This document shows positions 39,124 through 48,599 of a stretch of 49,826 bases of DNA, piece after piece. The notes beneath the pieces were generated by a model that ran no database searches, was not told the origin of the DNA, and saw nothing but the letters and a program-made list of their open reading frames with translations. A program made the translations under genes and the position numbers. Source of the DNA: Bacteroidota bacterium (GTDB lineage Bacteria; Bacteroidota; Bacteroidia; Chitinophagales; Chitinophagaceae). The DNA is taken from contig JAEWKC010000019.1 in NCBI GenBank assembly GCA_023386235.1, positions 1 to 49,826 of the forward strand, written 5' to 3'. The stretch's first letter is position 1, and each line of letters opens with the position of its first letter.

Positions 39124-41997
39124 ATGAACAAACTCTTACTTATTGTACTTTTACTGATTCCATTTTCACTGATAGCTCAAAAAAAACCTTTAGACCACAA
39201 CGTTTATGATAGCTGGCAATCTGTTCGTTTCTTGCAAATGAGCAACGACGGCAAATTTGCTTCGTATATGGTTTGTCCGCAAGAGGGCGATTCTCTTACG
39301 GTAATTAAAAAGGCTGACGGAGAAACGCTGTTAGCAATTGAGAGAGGCTACGCGGGTAAATTCACTTACGACAGCCGATTTTTCATCTGCAAAATAAAAC
39401 CTTTTTACACAGCTATCCGCCAGGCAAAAATTGACAGAAAGAAGCTCGACGACATGCCTAAAGACAGCCTGGCTATTGTAAATCTCGCAACCGGCTCGGT
39501 GGAGAAGTTGGCTAATCTCAAAAATTTTAAAACAGCAGAAGAAGGTACCGGCCTTGTGGCGTATTTGCTGGAAATAAAAAACAACAAGAACCCTCAATCC
39601 ACAAAAGATTCCACAATCTCTACAACACAGCTTCAAAAAAAGATAGACAGCCTGAACAATCTAGTACAAACCGCACAAACAAAGGGTTTAACAGAGATAC
39701 CACTTCCTAAAAAAGACAGCTCAAAACCCAAAGAAGACAGTACTAAAAACAATGAACTGATGTTTAAAAACCTGGCTGCCAATACTTCTTTGCGCTATTA
39801 CAACACAAGCGACTACGCGCTGAGTAAAAAAGGAAACTATGCCGCAGTCTTTTTTAAAAAAGAGAAAGACACATTCCCAACAGGTTCTGTTGCCATCATT
39901 GATTTCAGGAAAAATAAAACCGACACCGTTCTTTCCGGGTTAAACGACGTAAAATCCTTAACCTTTGACGACAATGAAACACAGCTTTCTTTTATAGCGG
40001 AGAAAGACAGCAGCAAAAAATCGTTGCGAAAATTCTACAATTTATATCATTACAATATAGGCCGCGACAGCGCGACTGCAATAGTTACACGCCGTACAGC
40101 CGGCATGAAATCAAACTGGCAGATAAGCGAAAACAACGATATTTCTTTTAGCAAAAACGGTCAGAAGATCTTTGTGGAAACAAAATTCATTCTCCCGTTA
40201 AAAGACACGTCCAAACCCGAGTTTGAAAGAGTGCATGTAGATGTCTGGAACTATAAAGACCCCACCCTGCAAACCATGCAGCTTTCGTCTCTGGGGAATG
40301 ATCTTAAAAAAGATTTTGTCGGCGTTTGGAATACACGCACCAACACATTTTATCAGCTGGCCGACAGCACTTTTGCTACCGTAAAAAAAACCGGCGAAGG
40401 TAACGGAAAGTATATTTACCTGATTTCTACAAACAAATACCAGTCAGACTTTCAGTGGACGGGCGTTATTTTAAAAGATATCTACCTGTTCAATACCGAC
40501 AATGGAAAAAAAGAGCGCGTGGCAGAAGCGTTCGATGGTAATATTTATGAATCTTATACCGGGAAATATGCATTGCTTTACGATAATGAAAAAAGAAATT
40601 ACAGCATTTACAATGCCGAGAAAAATACCCTGAAAGCATTGAGCGGATTTCCGTTTGCCATGTATGACGAAGAAAATGACATGCCGCAAAATCCGCAAAA
40701 CTATGGCATCGCCGACTGGACCAAAAACGACGAATACGTTTTAATAAACGACAGGTACGATATATGGAAAGCAGACGCGGAAACCGGCACCGTTTCTTTG
40801 CTTTTTCCTTCAGGCAGAAAAGAAAAAATCACTTCAAAATATATAAAAACCGACAGAGAAGAAAAATATATTGACCTTAGCAAACCCTTCTATATTCAGC
40901 AGTTCAACGAAATCACCAAACAAAACAGATATGCAGAAGTTTCTTTACTTCACAATAAAGCTACCCTAAAGCCGCTGACTGATTTTGATAATTACCAAAA
41001 CAGAAACTTGGTAAAAGCCAAAAACGTCAGAACTTTTTTATATACAAAAGAGAACTACACACAATCGCCCGATGCGTATTTGCTGACAAATAACAAAGAG
41101 ATAAAACTTTCTTCCATAAATCCGCAACAAAGCAAGTACTTATGGGGGTCCGCAGAGCTTTTCAAATGGACAGCCTATACAGGAAAACTTACTGAAGGTA
41201 TTGTATACAAACCTGAAAATTTTGATGCGAACAAAAAATATCCCATGATAGTTTACTTCTACGAAAGAAGCAATGAAACCTTGTACGATTATATTGCGCC
41301 GGCGCCTACACCATCAAGGTTAAATATTAGTTTTTTTGTAAGCAGAGGATATGTGGTTTTTGTGCCTGACATTTGGTATACAACAGGCTATCCCGGACAA
41401 TCAGCCTATGATTATATTGTGAGCGGTACACGCGCATTAGTAAACGAAGGATTTATAGATAGTACAAAACTTGGCTTGCAGGGTCAAAGCTGGGGAGGTT
41501 ATCAAACCACACATTTAATAACAAGAACAAATTTATACAGTGCAGCCTGGGCGGGCGCTCCGGTATCAAACATGTTTAGTGCGTACGGTGGCATACGCTG
41601 GCAAACCGGCATGAACAGACAGTTTCAGTACGAAAAAACACAAAGTCGTATAGGGGCTACCATTTGGGAAAAACCGGAATTATATAAAGAAAATTCACCT
41701 TTGTTTTATGTGCCCGACATCAACACACCGCTGGTAATTATGCATAATGATAATGATGGTGCCGTTCCCTGGTATCAGGGTATTGAAATGTTCACTGCCA
41801 TGCGCAGATTGAACAAACCAGTGTGGTTACTCAATTATAATAATGATGAACACAATCTGATGCAACGCCGCAACAGAAAAGATATCTCTGTAAGGCAACA
41901 GCAATTCTTCGACTGGTTATTGAAAGATGAATCACCTGCACCATGGATAAAAGACGGCGTTCCCGCAATAATGAAAGGAAGAACCTGGGGACTATAA
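39124..41997 (+). CDS. Secreted S9 family (prolyl oligopeptidase/DPP-like) peptidase
   Basis: 957 residues. A signal peptide (about 1-19, LLLIPFSLIAQ) leads a long beta-propeller-like region (about 30-680) rich in short Asp/Lys loops. The C-terminal alpha/beta-hydrolase domain (about 690-950) carries the nucleophile S789 in GLQGQSWGGYQT, the likely Asp D878 in HNDNDGAVPWYQG and H910 in NNDEHNLMQR. This triad and order define family S9. Such enzymes are periplasmic or surface peptidases that trim di- or oligopeptides. A Lys/Ser-rich, low-complexity insert (about 160-215) may be a flexible linker. It is monocistronic and followed by a good hairpin. Confidence 0.94.
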   Translation: MNKLLLIVLLLIPFSLIAQKKPLDHNVYDSWQSVRFLQMSNDGKFASYMVCPQEGDSLTVIKKADGETLLAIERGYAGKFTYDSRFFICKIKPFYTAIRQAKIDRKKLDDMPKDSLAIVNLATGSVEKLANLKNFKTAEEGTGLVAYLLEIKNNKNPQSTKDSTISTTQLQKKIDSLNNLVQTAQTKGLTEIPLPKKDSSKPKEDSTKNNELMFKNLAANTSLRYYNTSDYALSKKGNYAAVFFKKEKDTFPTGSVAIIDFRKNKTDTVLSGLNDVKSLTFDDNETQLSFIAEKDSSKKSLRKFYNLYHYNIGRDSATAIVTRRTAGMKSNWQISENNDISFSKNGQKIFVETKFILPLKDTSKPEFERVHVDVWNYKDPTLQTMQLSSLGNDLKKDFVGVWNTRTNTFYQLADSTFATVKKTGEGNGKYIYLISTNKYQSDFQWTGVILKDIYLFNTDNGKKERVAEAFDGNIYESYTGKYALLYDNEKRNYSIYNAEKNTLKALSGFPFAMYDEENDMPQNPQNYGIADWTKNDEYVLINDRYDIWKADAETGTVSLLFPSGRKEKITSKYIKTDREEKYIDLSKPFYIQQFNEITKQNRYAEVSLLHNKATLKPLTDFDNYQNRNLVKAKNVRTFLYTKENYTQSPDAYLLTNNKEIKLSSINPQQSKYLWGSAELFKWTAYTGKLTEGIVYKPENFDANKKYPMIVYFYERSNETLYDYIAPAPTPSRLNISFFVSRGYVVFVPDIWYTTGYPGQSAYDYIVSGTRALVNEGFIDSTKLGLQGQSWGGYQTTHLITRTNLYSAAWAGAPVSNMFSAYGGIRWQTGMNRQFQYEKTQSRIGATIWEKPELYKENSPLFYVPDINTPLVIMHNDNDGAVPWYQGIEMFTAMRRLNKPVWLLNYNNDEHNLMQRRNRKDISVRQQQFFDWLLKDESPAPWIKDGVPAIMKGRTWGL

Positions 41998-42005
41998 AAT
42001 AAAAG

Positions 42006-42041
42006 AGCAGCATTTTCCACATCGGAAATGCTGCTTTATTT
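42006..42041 (+). terminator. Terminator of the S9 peptidase gene
   Basis: AGCAGCATTTTCC (42006-42018) pairs with GGAAATGCTGCT (42024-42035) with one bulged T. A T-rich tail follows. Confidence 0.75.
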
Positions 42042-42069
42042 TTTGGGCAGGCAGTGAAAGTGCTTACAC

Positions 42070-42297
42070 TTACTTGTTATAATTTCTTGTATCAATGCCT
42101 GTAGCCTGATACAACGGACATTTACCGCTGATACTTGTTGCCAGTAAAATTCCCGCACCGATAAACAACAACACTTTTCCTGTTGTAGATATTTTATCAG
42201 AGAATGCAGATGTAATCATACTTGCTGCTACAGTAGAGCGTAAAGCTTTATCCGTATTGCCAATATTATTTTCCAGGCTGCTGTTAAATAGTTGCAT
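42070..42297 (-). CDS. DUF2892 small membrane protein (YgaP-like transmembrane domain)
   Basis: 75 residues. The pattern ENNIGNTDKALRSTVAASMI, then KVLLFIGAGILLATSISGKC and CPLYQATGIDT, matches the DUF2892 family: short proteins with one or two membrane helices and a conserved CPLY-G near the end. The single Cys may be functional, as related domains are fused to rhodaneses. It lies 21 bp downstream of the PNPOx-like stress gene, probably in the same operon. Confidence 0.85.
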   Translation of the reverse strand: MQLFNSSLENNIGNTDKALRSTVAASMITSAFSDKISTTGKVLLFIGAGILLATSISGKCPLYQATGIDTRNYNK

Positions 42298-42318
42298 AAT
42301 AGTATTTTTTTAAATTGA

Positions 42319-42828
42319 TTAAATATTTATTTTTCCTTCTACTCCATCCGAGTTATCTGTTTTGTTACCTGTAACCGCTGCCCAGGCAAAACTCAGAAAA
42401 CTCACCATTTTACCTGCTTTGGTATCCCAGTAATAGGTATCTGTAGGTTGCACACGAATGATGGTTACTTTCGGATCTTCTTTTCCTTCTTCGAACCATG
42501 CATTGGCAAACGAACTCCATTTTTCTTCGATGGTTGATTTATCTGTATAGATAAAAGCTTCTCCATATACAGAAAGAAATTCATAGTTGCTGTTATTCAT
42601 AAAAAACAACTGAACTTTTTTATCTTCCTGTATCTCAAAATTCTTATTGCTTTCTTTGCTGCTGATAAACCATAAGTTTCCTTCTTTATCCACTTCCTGC
42701 AAACTCATTGGTCTTGATGCAAGCGGATGATGATTTAAGTCTGTACAAAACATACATACTCTTGCTTTCTCTGCAAGATCTTTCAGTTTTTCAATTCCCT
42801 CTGTATTATTTAAATTTTCTGTAGACAT
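42319..42828 (-). CDS. General stress protein 26-like flavin-binding (PNPOx fold) protein
   Basis: 169 residues in one split-barrel domain of the pyridoxamine-phosphate-oxidase-like family (general stress protein 26 group). KARVCMFCTDLNHHPLASRP, SLQEVDKEGNLWFISSKESN and VQLFFMNNSNYEFLSVYGEA cover the usual FMN- or cofactor-binding core. VRVQPTDTYYWDTKAGKM, here with the form RVQPTDTYYWD, lies before the C-terminus. Its substrate is unknown; related proteins bind FMN or FAD. Three copies of GTTTTG lie directly before the start, in the leader. Confidence 0.88.
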   Translation of the reverse strand: MSTENLNNTEGIEKLKDLAEKARVCMFCTDLNHHPLASRPMSLQEVDKEGNLWFISSKESNKNFEIQEDKKVQLFFMNNSNYEFLSVYGEAFIYTDKSTIEEKWSSFANAWFEEGKEDPKVTIIRVQPTDTYYWDTKAGKMVSFLSFAWAAVTGNKTDNSDGVEGKINI

Positions 42829-42829
42829 C

Positions 42830-42847
42830 GTTTTGGTTTTGGTTTTG
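42830..42847. repeat. Hexanucleotide (GTTTTG)3 at the stress-gene start
   Basis: Three perfect tandem GTTTTG copies, ending 1 bp before the ATG of the minus-strand stress gene. They are read as CAAAAC repeats in its leader. Length change here could alter translation. Confidence 0.7.
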
Positions 42848-42956
42848 TTTTAATACAATCAAATAATACATAAATCAGGCCAATAATACATTGGTCTCTG
42901 CACCCCATGGCATTATTATTGATTTAAACAATTTTTTAATTTAAAAATTTTTTAAG

Positions 42957-43490
42957 ATGCATATAAAATCAGTTATAGCTATAATTTTGTTTAGTGCTAT
43001 ACTATCGGGTTGCGCCGTTACTATCCCGAACGGAGCGCAGGCAGTAACTCCTTTTGAAAGTGATAAATATTTAGGTAAGTGGTACGAAATTGCACGTTTT
43101 GATTTCAGGTTTGAAAAAAATATGAACAACGTTACAGCTACTTATTCACTTAAAGATAATGGTGATATTAATGTGCTGAACAAAGGTTACGATACCATTA
43201 AAAAGAAATGGAAAACAGCAAACGGTAAAGCTAAATTTGTACAATCTCCTGACATTGCACGATTAAAAGTTTCTTTCTTCGGACCATTTTATTCCGGCTA
43301 TAATGTTATTGAAATCGATGATGATTACAAGTATGCACTCGTTGCAGGAGACAACCTGAAATATTTATGGATATTAAGCAGAACCACCTCTATTCCTGAA
43401 AATATCAAACAAAAATATCTTCAGACAGCACAGTCAATAGGATATGATACAAACAATCTTATCTGGGTAGAACATAACATGAATGAATAA
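42957..43490 (+). CDS. blc: Outer-membrane lipoprotein lipocalin (Blc type)
   Basis: 177 residues. A lipoprotein signal ends in LSGC (Cys19). The lipocalin core follows: YLGKWYEIARFDFRFEKNMN (the GxW motif), NVTATYSLKDNGDINVLNKG, AKFVQSPDIARLKVSFFGPF and YALVAGDNLKYLWILSRT. Blc proteins bind fatty acids or lysophospholipids and respond to envelope stress in other bacteria. It starts 129 bp from the divergent stress-protein gene, and the exonuclease gene begins 26 bp after its stop, so it may be the first gene of the repair operon. Confidence 0.93.
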   Translation: MHIKSVIAIILFSAILSGCAVTIPNGAQAVTPFESDKYLGKWYEIARFDFRFEKNMNNVTATYSLKDNGDINVLNKGYDTIKKKWKTANGKAKFVQSPDIARLKVSFFGPFYSGYNVIEIDDDYKYALVAGDNLKYLWILSRTTSIPENIKQKYLQTAQSIGYDTNNLIWVEHNMNE

Positions 43491-43516
43491 TTTTCTATTC
43501 AGATAAATTGCACCCT

Positions 43517-44527
43517 ATGAAATTGATTGAATTTAAAAAAGAAGGAATTTTTTGCAGGCAGGGAAATTTTTATATCGATCCCTGGCTTCCTGTAGAGAAT
43601 GCGGTTATCACGCATGCGCATAGCGACCATGCACGGTCCGGCAGCAGAAAATATCTCTGTCATACTTTATCAAAAAATATTATGTTGTACAGGCTGGGAG
43701 CCAATACACGCATAGAAACTCTGCCTTATGGAGAAACTGTATTTATTAATGGAGTAAAACTTAGTTTACATCCGGCAGGACATATAATAGGCTCTTCACA
43801 GATAAGACTGGAGTATAAAGGATATGTGGCTGTAATATCAGGAGATTATAAGACCGAAGATGATGGAATAAGTACTGCTTTTGAAGTCGTAAAATGTCAT
43901 TGTTTTGTTACGGAAAGCACGTTTGGATTGCCTGTTTACAACTGGCTTCCGCAAAAAGATATTTATGCCAAGGTGAAACATTGGATTGACTTTAACAGCC
44001 AAGACAATCGCACAAGTATTTTTATAGCGTATAGTCTGGGCAAAGCGCAGCGACTGATGAAAGCCCTCGAAGGTTATGGTGATATTATTGTGCACAGCGC
44101 AATCGCCAATATGAATAGAGCTATTGAACAATCGGGAATAACTTTACCAAAGTATAGCATTCTTCATGAAACACCCAAAGAAAAAATTCAGAACAACATT
44201 GTTATCGTTACATCTGCATTGCTGGGTACAAACATTATAAAAAAAATACCAAACGGCGCAACTGCAGTCTGTTCCGGATGGATGCAGATTCGCGGCAACC
44301 GCAGATGGCAGGCAGTGGATGCAGGCTTTGCTATCAGTGATCATGCCGACTGGAATGGATTGCTACAAACCGTAAAGGCAACAGAAGCAGAAACCGTGTA
44401 TGTAACTCATGGTTATCAAAGTATTTTTACAAAATACCTCAATGAAACAGGAATACAGGCATATGAAGTGGCTACACAATTTGGTAACGAGACAGACGAA
44501 GGAACAGTAAATACAGAAGCATCATGA
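43517..44527 (+). CDS. Ligase-associated DNA exonuclease (metallo-beta-lactamase fold)
   Basis: 336 residues. The first conserved motif THAHSDHARSG (HxHxDH) supplies the metal site of the MBL/beta-CASP superfamily, followed by HPAGHIIGSSQIRLEYKG and VISGDYKTEDD. The gene starts a four-gene cluster (exonuclease, ligase, helicase, phosphoesterase) matching the ligase-associated repair family (TIGR04122 group). An upstream TTG at 43508 is possible, but the ATG at 43517 is better and is followed by the family start MKLIEFKKEGIFC. Its stop overlaps the ligase ATG by 4 bp (ATGA), indicating translational coupling. Confidence 0.94.
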   Translation: MKLIEFKKEGIFCRQGNFYIDPWLPVENAVITHAHSDHARSGSRKYLCHTLSKNIMLYRLGANTRIETLPYGETVFINGVKLSLHPAGHIIGSSQIRLEYKGYVAVISGDYKTEDDGISTAFEVVKCHCFVTESTFGLPVYNWLPQKDIYAKVKHWIDFNSQDNRTSIFIAYSLGKAQRLMKALEGYGDIIVHSAIANMNRAIEQSGITLPKYSILHETPKEKIQNNIVIVTSALLGTNIIKKIPNGATAVCSGWMQIRGNRRWQAVDAGFAISDHADWNGLLQTVKATEAETVYVTHGYQSIFTKYLNETGIQAYEVATQFGNETDEGTVNTEAS

Positions 44528-46107
44528 AAAAGTTTGCACAACTGATACAGGAACTGGACATGACCAATAAAACCAACGAAAAGGTTAATGCCCTTGTCAG
44601 ATATCTAGCTACTGCTCCTGATAAAGATAAAGTATGGCTTATAGCCTTGTTCACAGGCAAGCGCCCCAGACGTCCGGTAAAAGTAGCATTGATGCGTGAC
44701 TGGGCTTTGGAAATAATAAAAATTCCTGAATGGCTTTTTCTTGAAAGTTATTCCAATGTGGGAGATTTAGGAGAAACGCTTGCACTCATACTTCCTCAAC
44801 CTCAAATACAAATTCATAAATCTCTGGAAACATGGATGAACGAACTTATCTTATTACATCCTAAAACAGATGAAGAAAAAAAATCCTATGTGCTGCACGC
44901 ATGGTCCGGTCTGGATTATACAGAAAGATTCATATTCAACAAACTCGTTGGCGGAGGATTCAGAGTAGGCGTATCTCATAAATTACTCGTAAACGCCATT
45001 GCCAAACACAGCGGCGGCAGTGCTTCAAAAGTGATGCACAACATAATGGGAAAATGGTCACCCGAAAACACAACCTATAACGAATTAATTGAAGGTGAAA
45101 ATGCAGAAAAAGATATTTCAAAACCCTATCCGTTTTGCCTGGCTTATCCAGTTGACAAAACACCCGAAGAGTTAGGCAATGAAAACGAATGGCAGGCAGA
45201 ATGGAAATGGGACGGCATTCGCGGGCAACTCATTAAAAGAGAAGGTGAAATTTTTATCTGGTCAAGAGGCGAAGAACTGGTAACACAGCAGTTTCCCGAA
45301 ATTATTGCGGCAGCAACACATCTTCCCGACGGCATTGTACTGGATGGCGAAATCCTTGCTGTTGACAACACACAGGTATTATCATTTAATCAATTACAAA
45401 AAAGATTAAACAGAAAATCATTATCAAAAAAATTACTGGAAGAAGTGCCTGTAGGATTTTTCTGTTACGACACACTGGAATTTAATTACAACGATATTCG
45501 CGAACAATCTTTATCGGAAAGAAGATCAGCAACAGAAAAAATAATAAAAGAATTACCGGAAAATAATGTGCTGTTTCTTTCTCCTGTTATCAACTTTACA
45601 TCGTGGGACGATCTCACAGAAATACGCGAACAGGCAAGAAGCAAAAACAGCGAGGGTGTAATGCTGAAACACTTACACTCTCCCTATCATACAGGAAGAA
45701 AAAAAGGCGACTGGTGGAAATGGAAAATCGACCCCTACTCTATTGATGCGGTTTTGATTTATGCGCAAAAAGGAAGTGGCAGAAGAAGCTATTACTATAC
45801 CGATTATACATTTGCCATCCGCGACGGAGAAAAATTAGTTACTATTGCCAAAGCATATTCCGGACTTACCGATAAAGAAATTGCGGAAGTTGACAAATTT
45901 GTAAAAAAGAATGCGCTTGAAAAATTCGGACCTGTAAGAACAGTAAAACCTGAGCTGGTTTTTGAAATCGGATTTGAAGGAATAGCCGAAAGTAAAAGAC
46001 ACAAAGCCGGCGTGGCTGTTCGTTTTCCGCGTATCCTTCGATGGAGAAAAGATAAAAAGCCGGAAGACATTACAACGCTGGATGAATTAAAATCTTTGAT
46101 AAAATAA
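44524..46107 (+). CDS. ATP-dependent DNA ligase of the ligase-associated repair cluster
   Basis: 527 residues. An N-terminal helical domain (about 1-200) precedes the adenylation domain, whose nucleophile is K228 in EWKWDGIRGQL (motif I, KxDGxR). DGIVLDGEILA (motif III region), VGFFCYDTLEF, EGVMLKHLHSPYHTGRKKGD and WKWKIDPYSIDAVLIYAQKG follow. The OB-fold C-terminus ends ELVFEIGFEGIAESKRHKAG then VAVRFPRILRWRKDKKP. It seals nicks with ATP and belongs to the TIGR04120-type repair ligases rather than the NAD-dependent replicative LigA. The helicase gene starts 5 bp after its stop. Confidence 0.96.
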   Translation: MKKFAQLIQELDMTNKTNEKVNALVRYLATAPDKDKVWLIALFTGKRPRRPVKVALMRDWALEIIKIPEWLFLESYSNVGDLGETLALILPQPQIQIHKSLETWMNELILLHPKTDEEKKSYVLHAWSGLDYTERFIFNKLVGGGFRVGVSHKLLVNAIAKHSGGSASKVMHNIMGKWSPENTTYNELIEGENAEKDISKPYPFCLAYPVDKTPEELGNENEWQAEWKWDGIRGQLIKREGEIFIWSRGEELVTQQFPEIIAAATHLPDGIVLDGEILAVDNTQVLSFNQLQKRLNRKSLSKKLLEEVPVGFFCYDTLEFNYNDIREQSLSERRSATEKIIKELPENNVLFLSPVINFTSWDDLTEIREQARSKNSEGVMLKHLHSPYHTGRKKGDWWKWKIDPYSIDAVLIYAQKGSGRRSYYYTDYTFAIRDGEKLVTIAKAYSGLTDKEIAEVDKFVKKNALEKFGPVRTVKPELVFEIGFEGIAESKRHKAGVAVRFPRILRWRKDKKPEDITTLDELKSLIK

Positions 46108-46112
46108 ATCAA

Positions 46113-48599
46113 TTGAATAAAATTGAAAATACAAAAGGCTATGAAATAATCAACGACTGGCTTACAAAAGCCGGCAATGCTCCTTTTGATTTTCAAAAAG
46201 AATGCTGGCAAAAACACAGTAACAATTATTCAGGTTTGATAGTTGCTCCTACAGGTTTCGGCAAAACGTTTTCTGTATTTCTGGGAATTATTATAGATTT
46301 TTTGAACCATCCCGAACACTATAAAAACGGTTTGAAACTGTTATGGATTACGCCCCTGCGCTCACTGGCAAAAGACCTGGCACGTGCCATGCAGGAAGCC
46401 ATAAACGATATTGGTCTTGACTGGGAAGTGGCTGTGCGAAATGGTGACACACCTGTTGCAGAAAGACAAAGGCAGACACGCAACATGCCTGACATTCTGA
46501 TAGTAACGCCCGAAACTTTGCATCTGCTGTTTGCACAAAAAAATAACAGTTCTTTTTTCAAATCTTTAAAGTGTGTGGCAGTAGACGAATGGCACGAGTT
46601 GCTTGGCTCTAAAAGAGGTGTTATGACAGAGCTTGCCTTATCAAGACTGATTGGAATGCATCCTGAATTATCTGTATGGGGATTGTCTGCAACCATTGGC
46701 AACATCAAAGAAGCAATGGATTACCTTATTCCCTATACCAATAAGAAAAAGAGCATTATCTTTTCTAAAGAAAAAAAGAAAACGGAAATTATTTCCATCA
46801 CGCCTAATGAGATAGATGACTTGCCCTGGGCAGGACATCTGGGTACAAATCTTGCCTCCAAATTAATTCCTGTAATTGACCAAAGCAAGACTACGCTTAT
46901 ATTTACCAACACACGTGGGCAGGCTGAAATATGGTATCAACGATTGCTTGATGTTTATCCCGAGCTGGCAGGCCAGCTTGCTATACACCACAGCTCTATC
47001 GATATGGAATTGCGCATCTGGATTGAAGAAATGATACAGTCCGGACAATTAAAAGCAGTAATAGCCACCTCTTCTCTTGATCTTGGCGTAGACTTTAAAC
47101 CTGTTGATACTGTTATTCAGATTGGCTCTCCCAAAGGCGTCGCAAGGTTTATGCAACGCGCAGGCAGAAGCGGACACTCCCCTTTTGAAACATCGTACAT
47201 TTATTTTTTACCCACACACTCGCTTGAATTAATAGAAGCTGCTGCACTAAAAGAAGCTGCTAAAAAAAATATTATTGAAGAACGTATGCCCTTTGAAATG
47301 AGTATGGATGTGCTTGTTCAATATATGGTAACGCTGGCTGTTGGCGAGGGTTTTAACGAAAAAAAACTTTTTGAGGAAATAAAACAAACACATGCTTTCT
47401 ATCTGATAAATGAAGAAGAATGGAAGTGGTGTCTGAACTTTATCACGCACGGTGGAAGTTCTTTGGATGCCTATGAAGAGTTTCATAAAGTGGTAATTGA
47501 AGATGGCATATACAAGGTTAAAAGCAGGAAGATAGCCATGTTGCACAGAATGAATATTGGCGTGATTGTAAGCGATGCCATGCTTAAAGTAAAATTTCTC
47601 TCCGGCGGATATGTTGGAATGATTGAAGAATATTTTATTTCGAGATTAAATCCCGGCGATCATTTTGTACTTGCCGGACGCACTCTTGAATTCGTAATGC
47701 TAAAAGATATGATTGTTCTTGTACGTGCATCCAAAAGCAAAAAAGCCATTACGCCGTCCTGGCTGGGAGGCAGATTACCCTTGTCTTCTAACCTGAGCAA
47801 ATTATTAAGAAAAAAATATACAGAAGCCGCTGCACCTATAGTAAAACAGGAAGATTTAAAAATACTGAAACCTCTATTCATCAGACAGACAGAGCAATCC
47901 GTTATACCAAAGGAAAATGAATTATTAGCAGAATTAATAGATACTAAAGATGGGCATCATCTCTTTATCTATCCTTTTGAAGGAAGAAATGTACATGAAA
48001 TAATCTCGGCACTTATCGCTTACAGAATTTCAAAAATTCAGCCTATCAGTTTTTCTATTGCCATGAATGACTATGGGTTTGAATTATTGAGCGACCAGCC
48101 TATTCCGGTGAATGAAGAAAATATTTATCGCCTTTTTTCTCCTGATAATTTAATGGACGATATCACACGCAGCATTAATGCTACTGAAATGGCAAGACGA
48201 AAGTTCAGAGACATTTCGGTAATATCCGGATTGGTCTTACAGAAATATCATAATACCTTCAAAACAAATAAAAGTCTGCAGGCTTCTTCAGGAATCATTT
48301 TTAATGTTTTTGAAGAATACGACAATCAAAACTTACTTTTACGTCAGGCATACAACGAAGCATTTATTCATCAAATGGAAGAACCTCGTTTAAGAGATGC
48401 ATTCAACAGAATTAGCAAAGGTAAAATCATCATCACAAGACCGGATTCTTTTACCCCGCTCAGCTTTCCTATTAAGGTTGACAGCCTGCGACAAAGCATG
48501 AGCAGCGAAACACTCGAAGACAGAATTACACGTATGCAAAACGATGCAAACAAAACAATACATGCGGATAAAAAGAAAAGAAAAAATAGAAAATATTAA
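46113..48599 (+). CDS. Ligase-associated DEXH-box helicase (Lhr-core type)
   Basis: 828 residues. Walker A is VAPTGFGKTFSVF (K51), Walker B is VAVDEWHELLGS (DEWH) and motif III is GLSATIGN. IFTNTRGQAEIWYQRL, then IATSSLDLGVDF and QRAGRSGHSPFE (motif VI), complete the RecA pair. A long C-terminal region (about 430-828) resembles the winged-helix and Lhr-core domains. This is the TIGR04121 member of the cluster. The start is a TTG at 46113, because no ATG lies before the Walker A region. The last 13 codons overlap the pdeM start. Confidence 0.95.
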   Translation: MNKIENTKGYEIINDWLTKAGNAPFDFQKECWQKHSNNYSGLIVAPTGFGKTFSVFLGIIIDFLNHPEHYKNGLKLLWITPLRSLAKDLARAMQEAINDIGLDWEVAVRNGDTPVAERQRQTRNMPDILIVTPETLHLLFAQKNNSSFFKSLKCVAVDEWHELLGSKRGVMTELALSRLIGMHPELSVWGLSATIGNIKEAMDYLIPYTNKKKSIIFSKEKKKTEIISITPNEIDDLPWAGHLGTNLASKLIPVIDQSKTTLIFTNTRGQAEIWYQRLLDVYPELAGQLAIHHSSIDMELRIWIEEMIQSGQLKAVIATSSLDLGVDFKPVDTVIQIGSPKGVARFMQRAGRSGHSPFETSYIYFLPTHSLELIEAAALKEAAKKNIIEERMPFEMSMDVLVQYMVTLAVGEGFNEKKLFEEIKQTHAFYLINEEEWKWCLNFITHGGSSLDAYEEFHKVVIEDGIYKVKSRKIAMLHRMNIGVIVSDAMLKVKFLSGGYVGMIEEYFISRLNPGDHFVLAGRTLEFVMLKDMIVLVRASKSKKAITPSWLGGRLPLSSNLSKLLRKKYTEAAAPIVKQEDLKILKPLFIRQTEQSVIPKENELLAELIDTKDGHHLFIYPFEGRNVHEIISALIAYRISKIQPISFSIAMNDYGFELLSDQPIPVNEENIYRLFSPDNLMDDITRSINATEMARRKFRDISVISGLVLQKYHNTFKTNKSLQASSGIIFNVFEEYDNQNLLLRQAYNEAFIHQMEEPRLRDAFNRISKGKIIITRPDSFTPLSFPIKVDSLRQSMSSETLEDRITRMQNDANKTIHADKKKRKNRKY

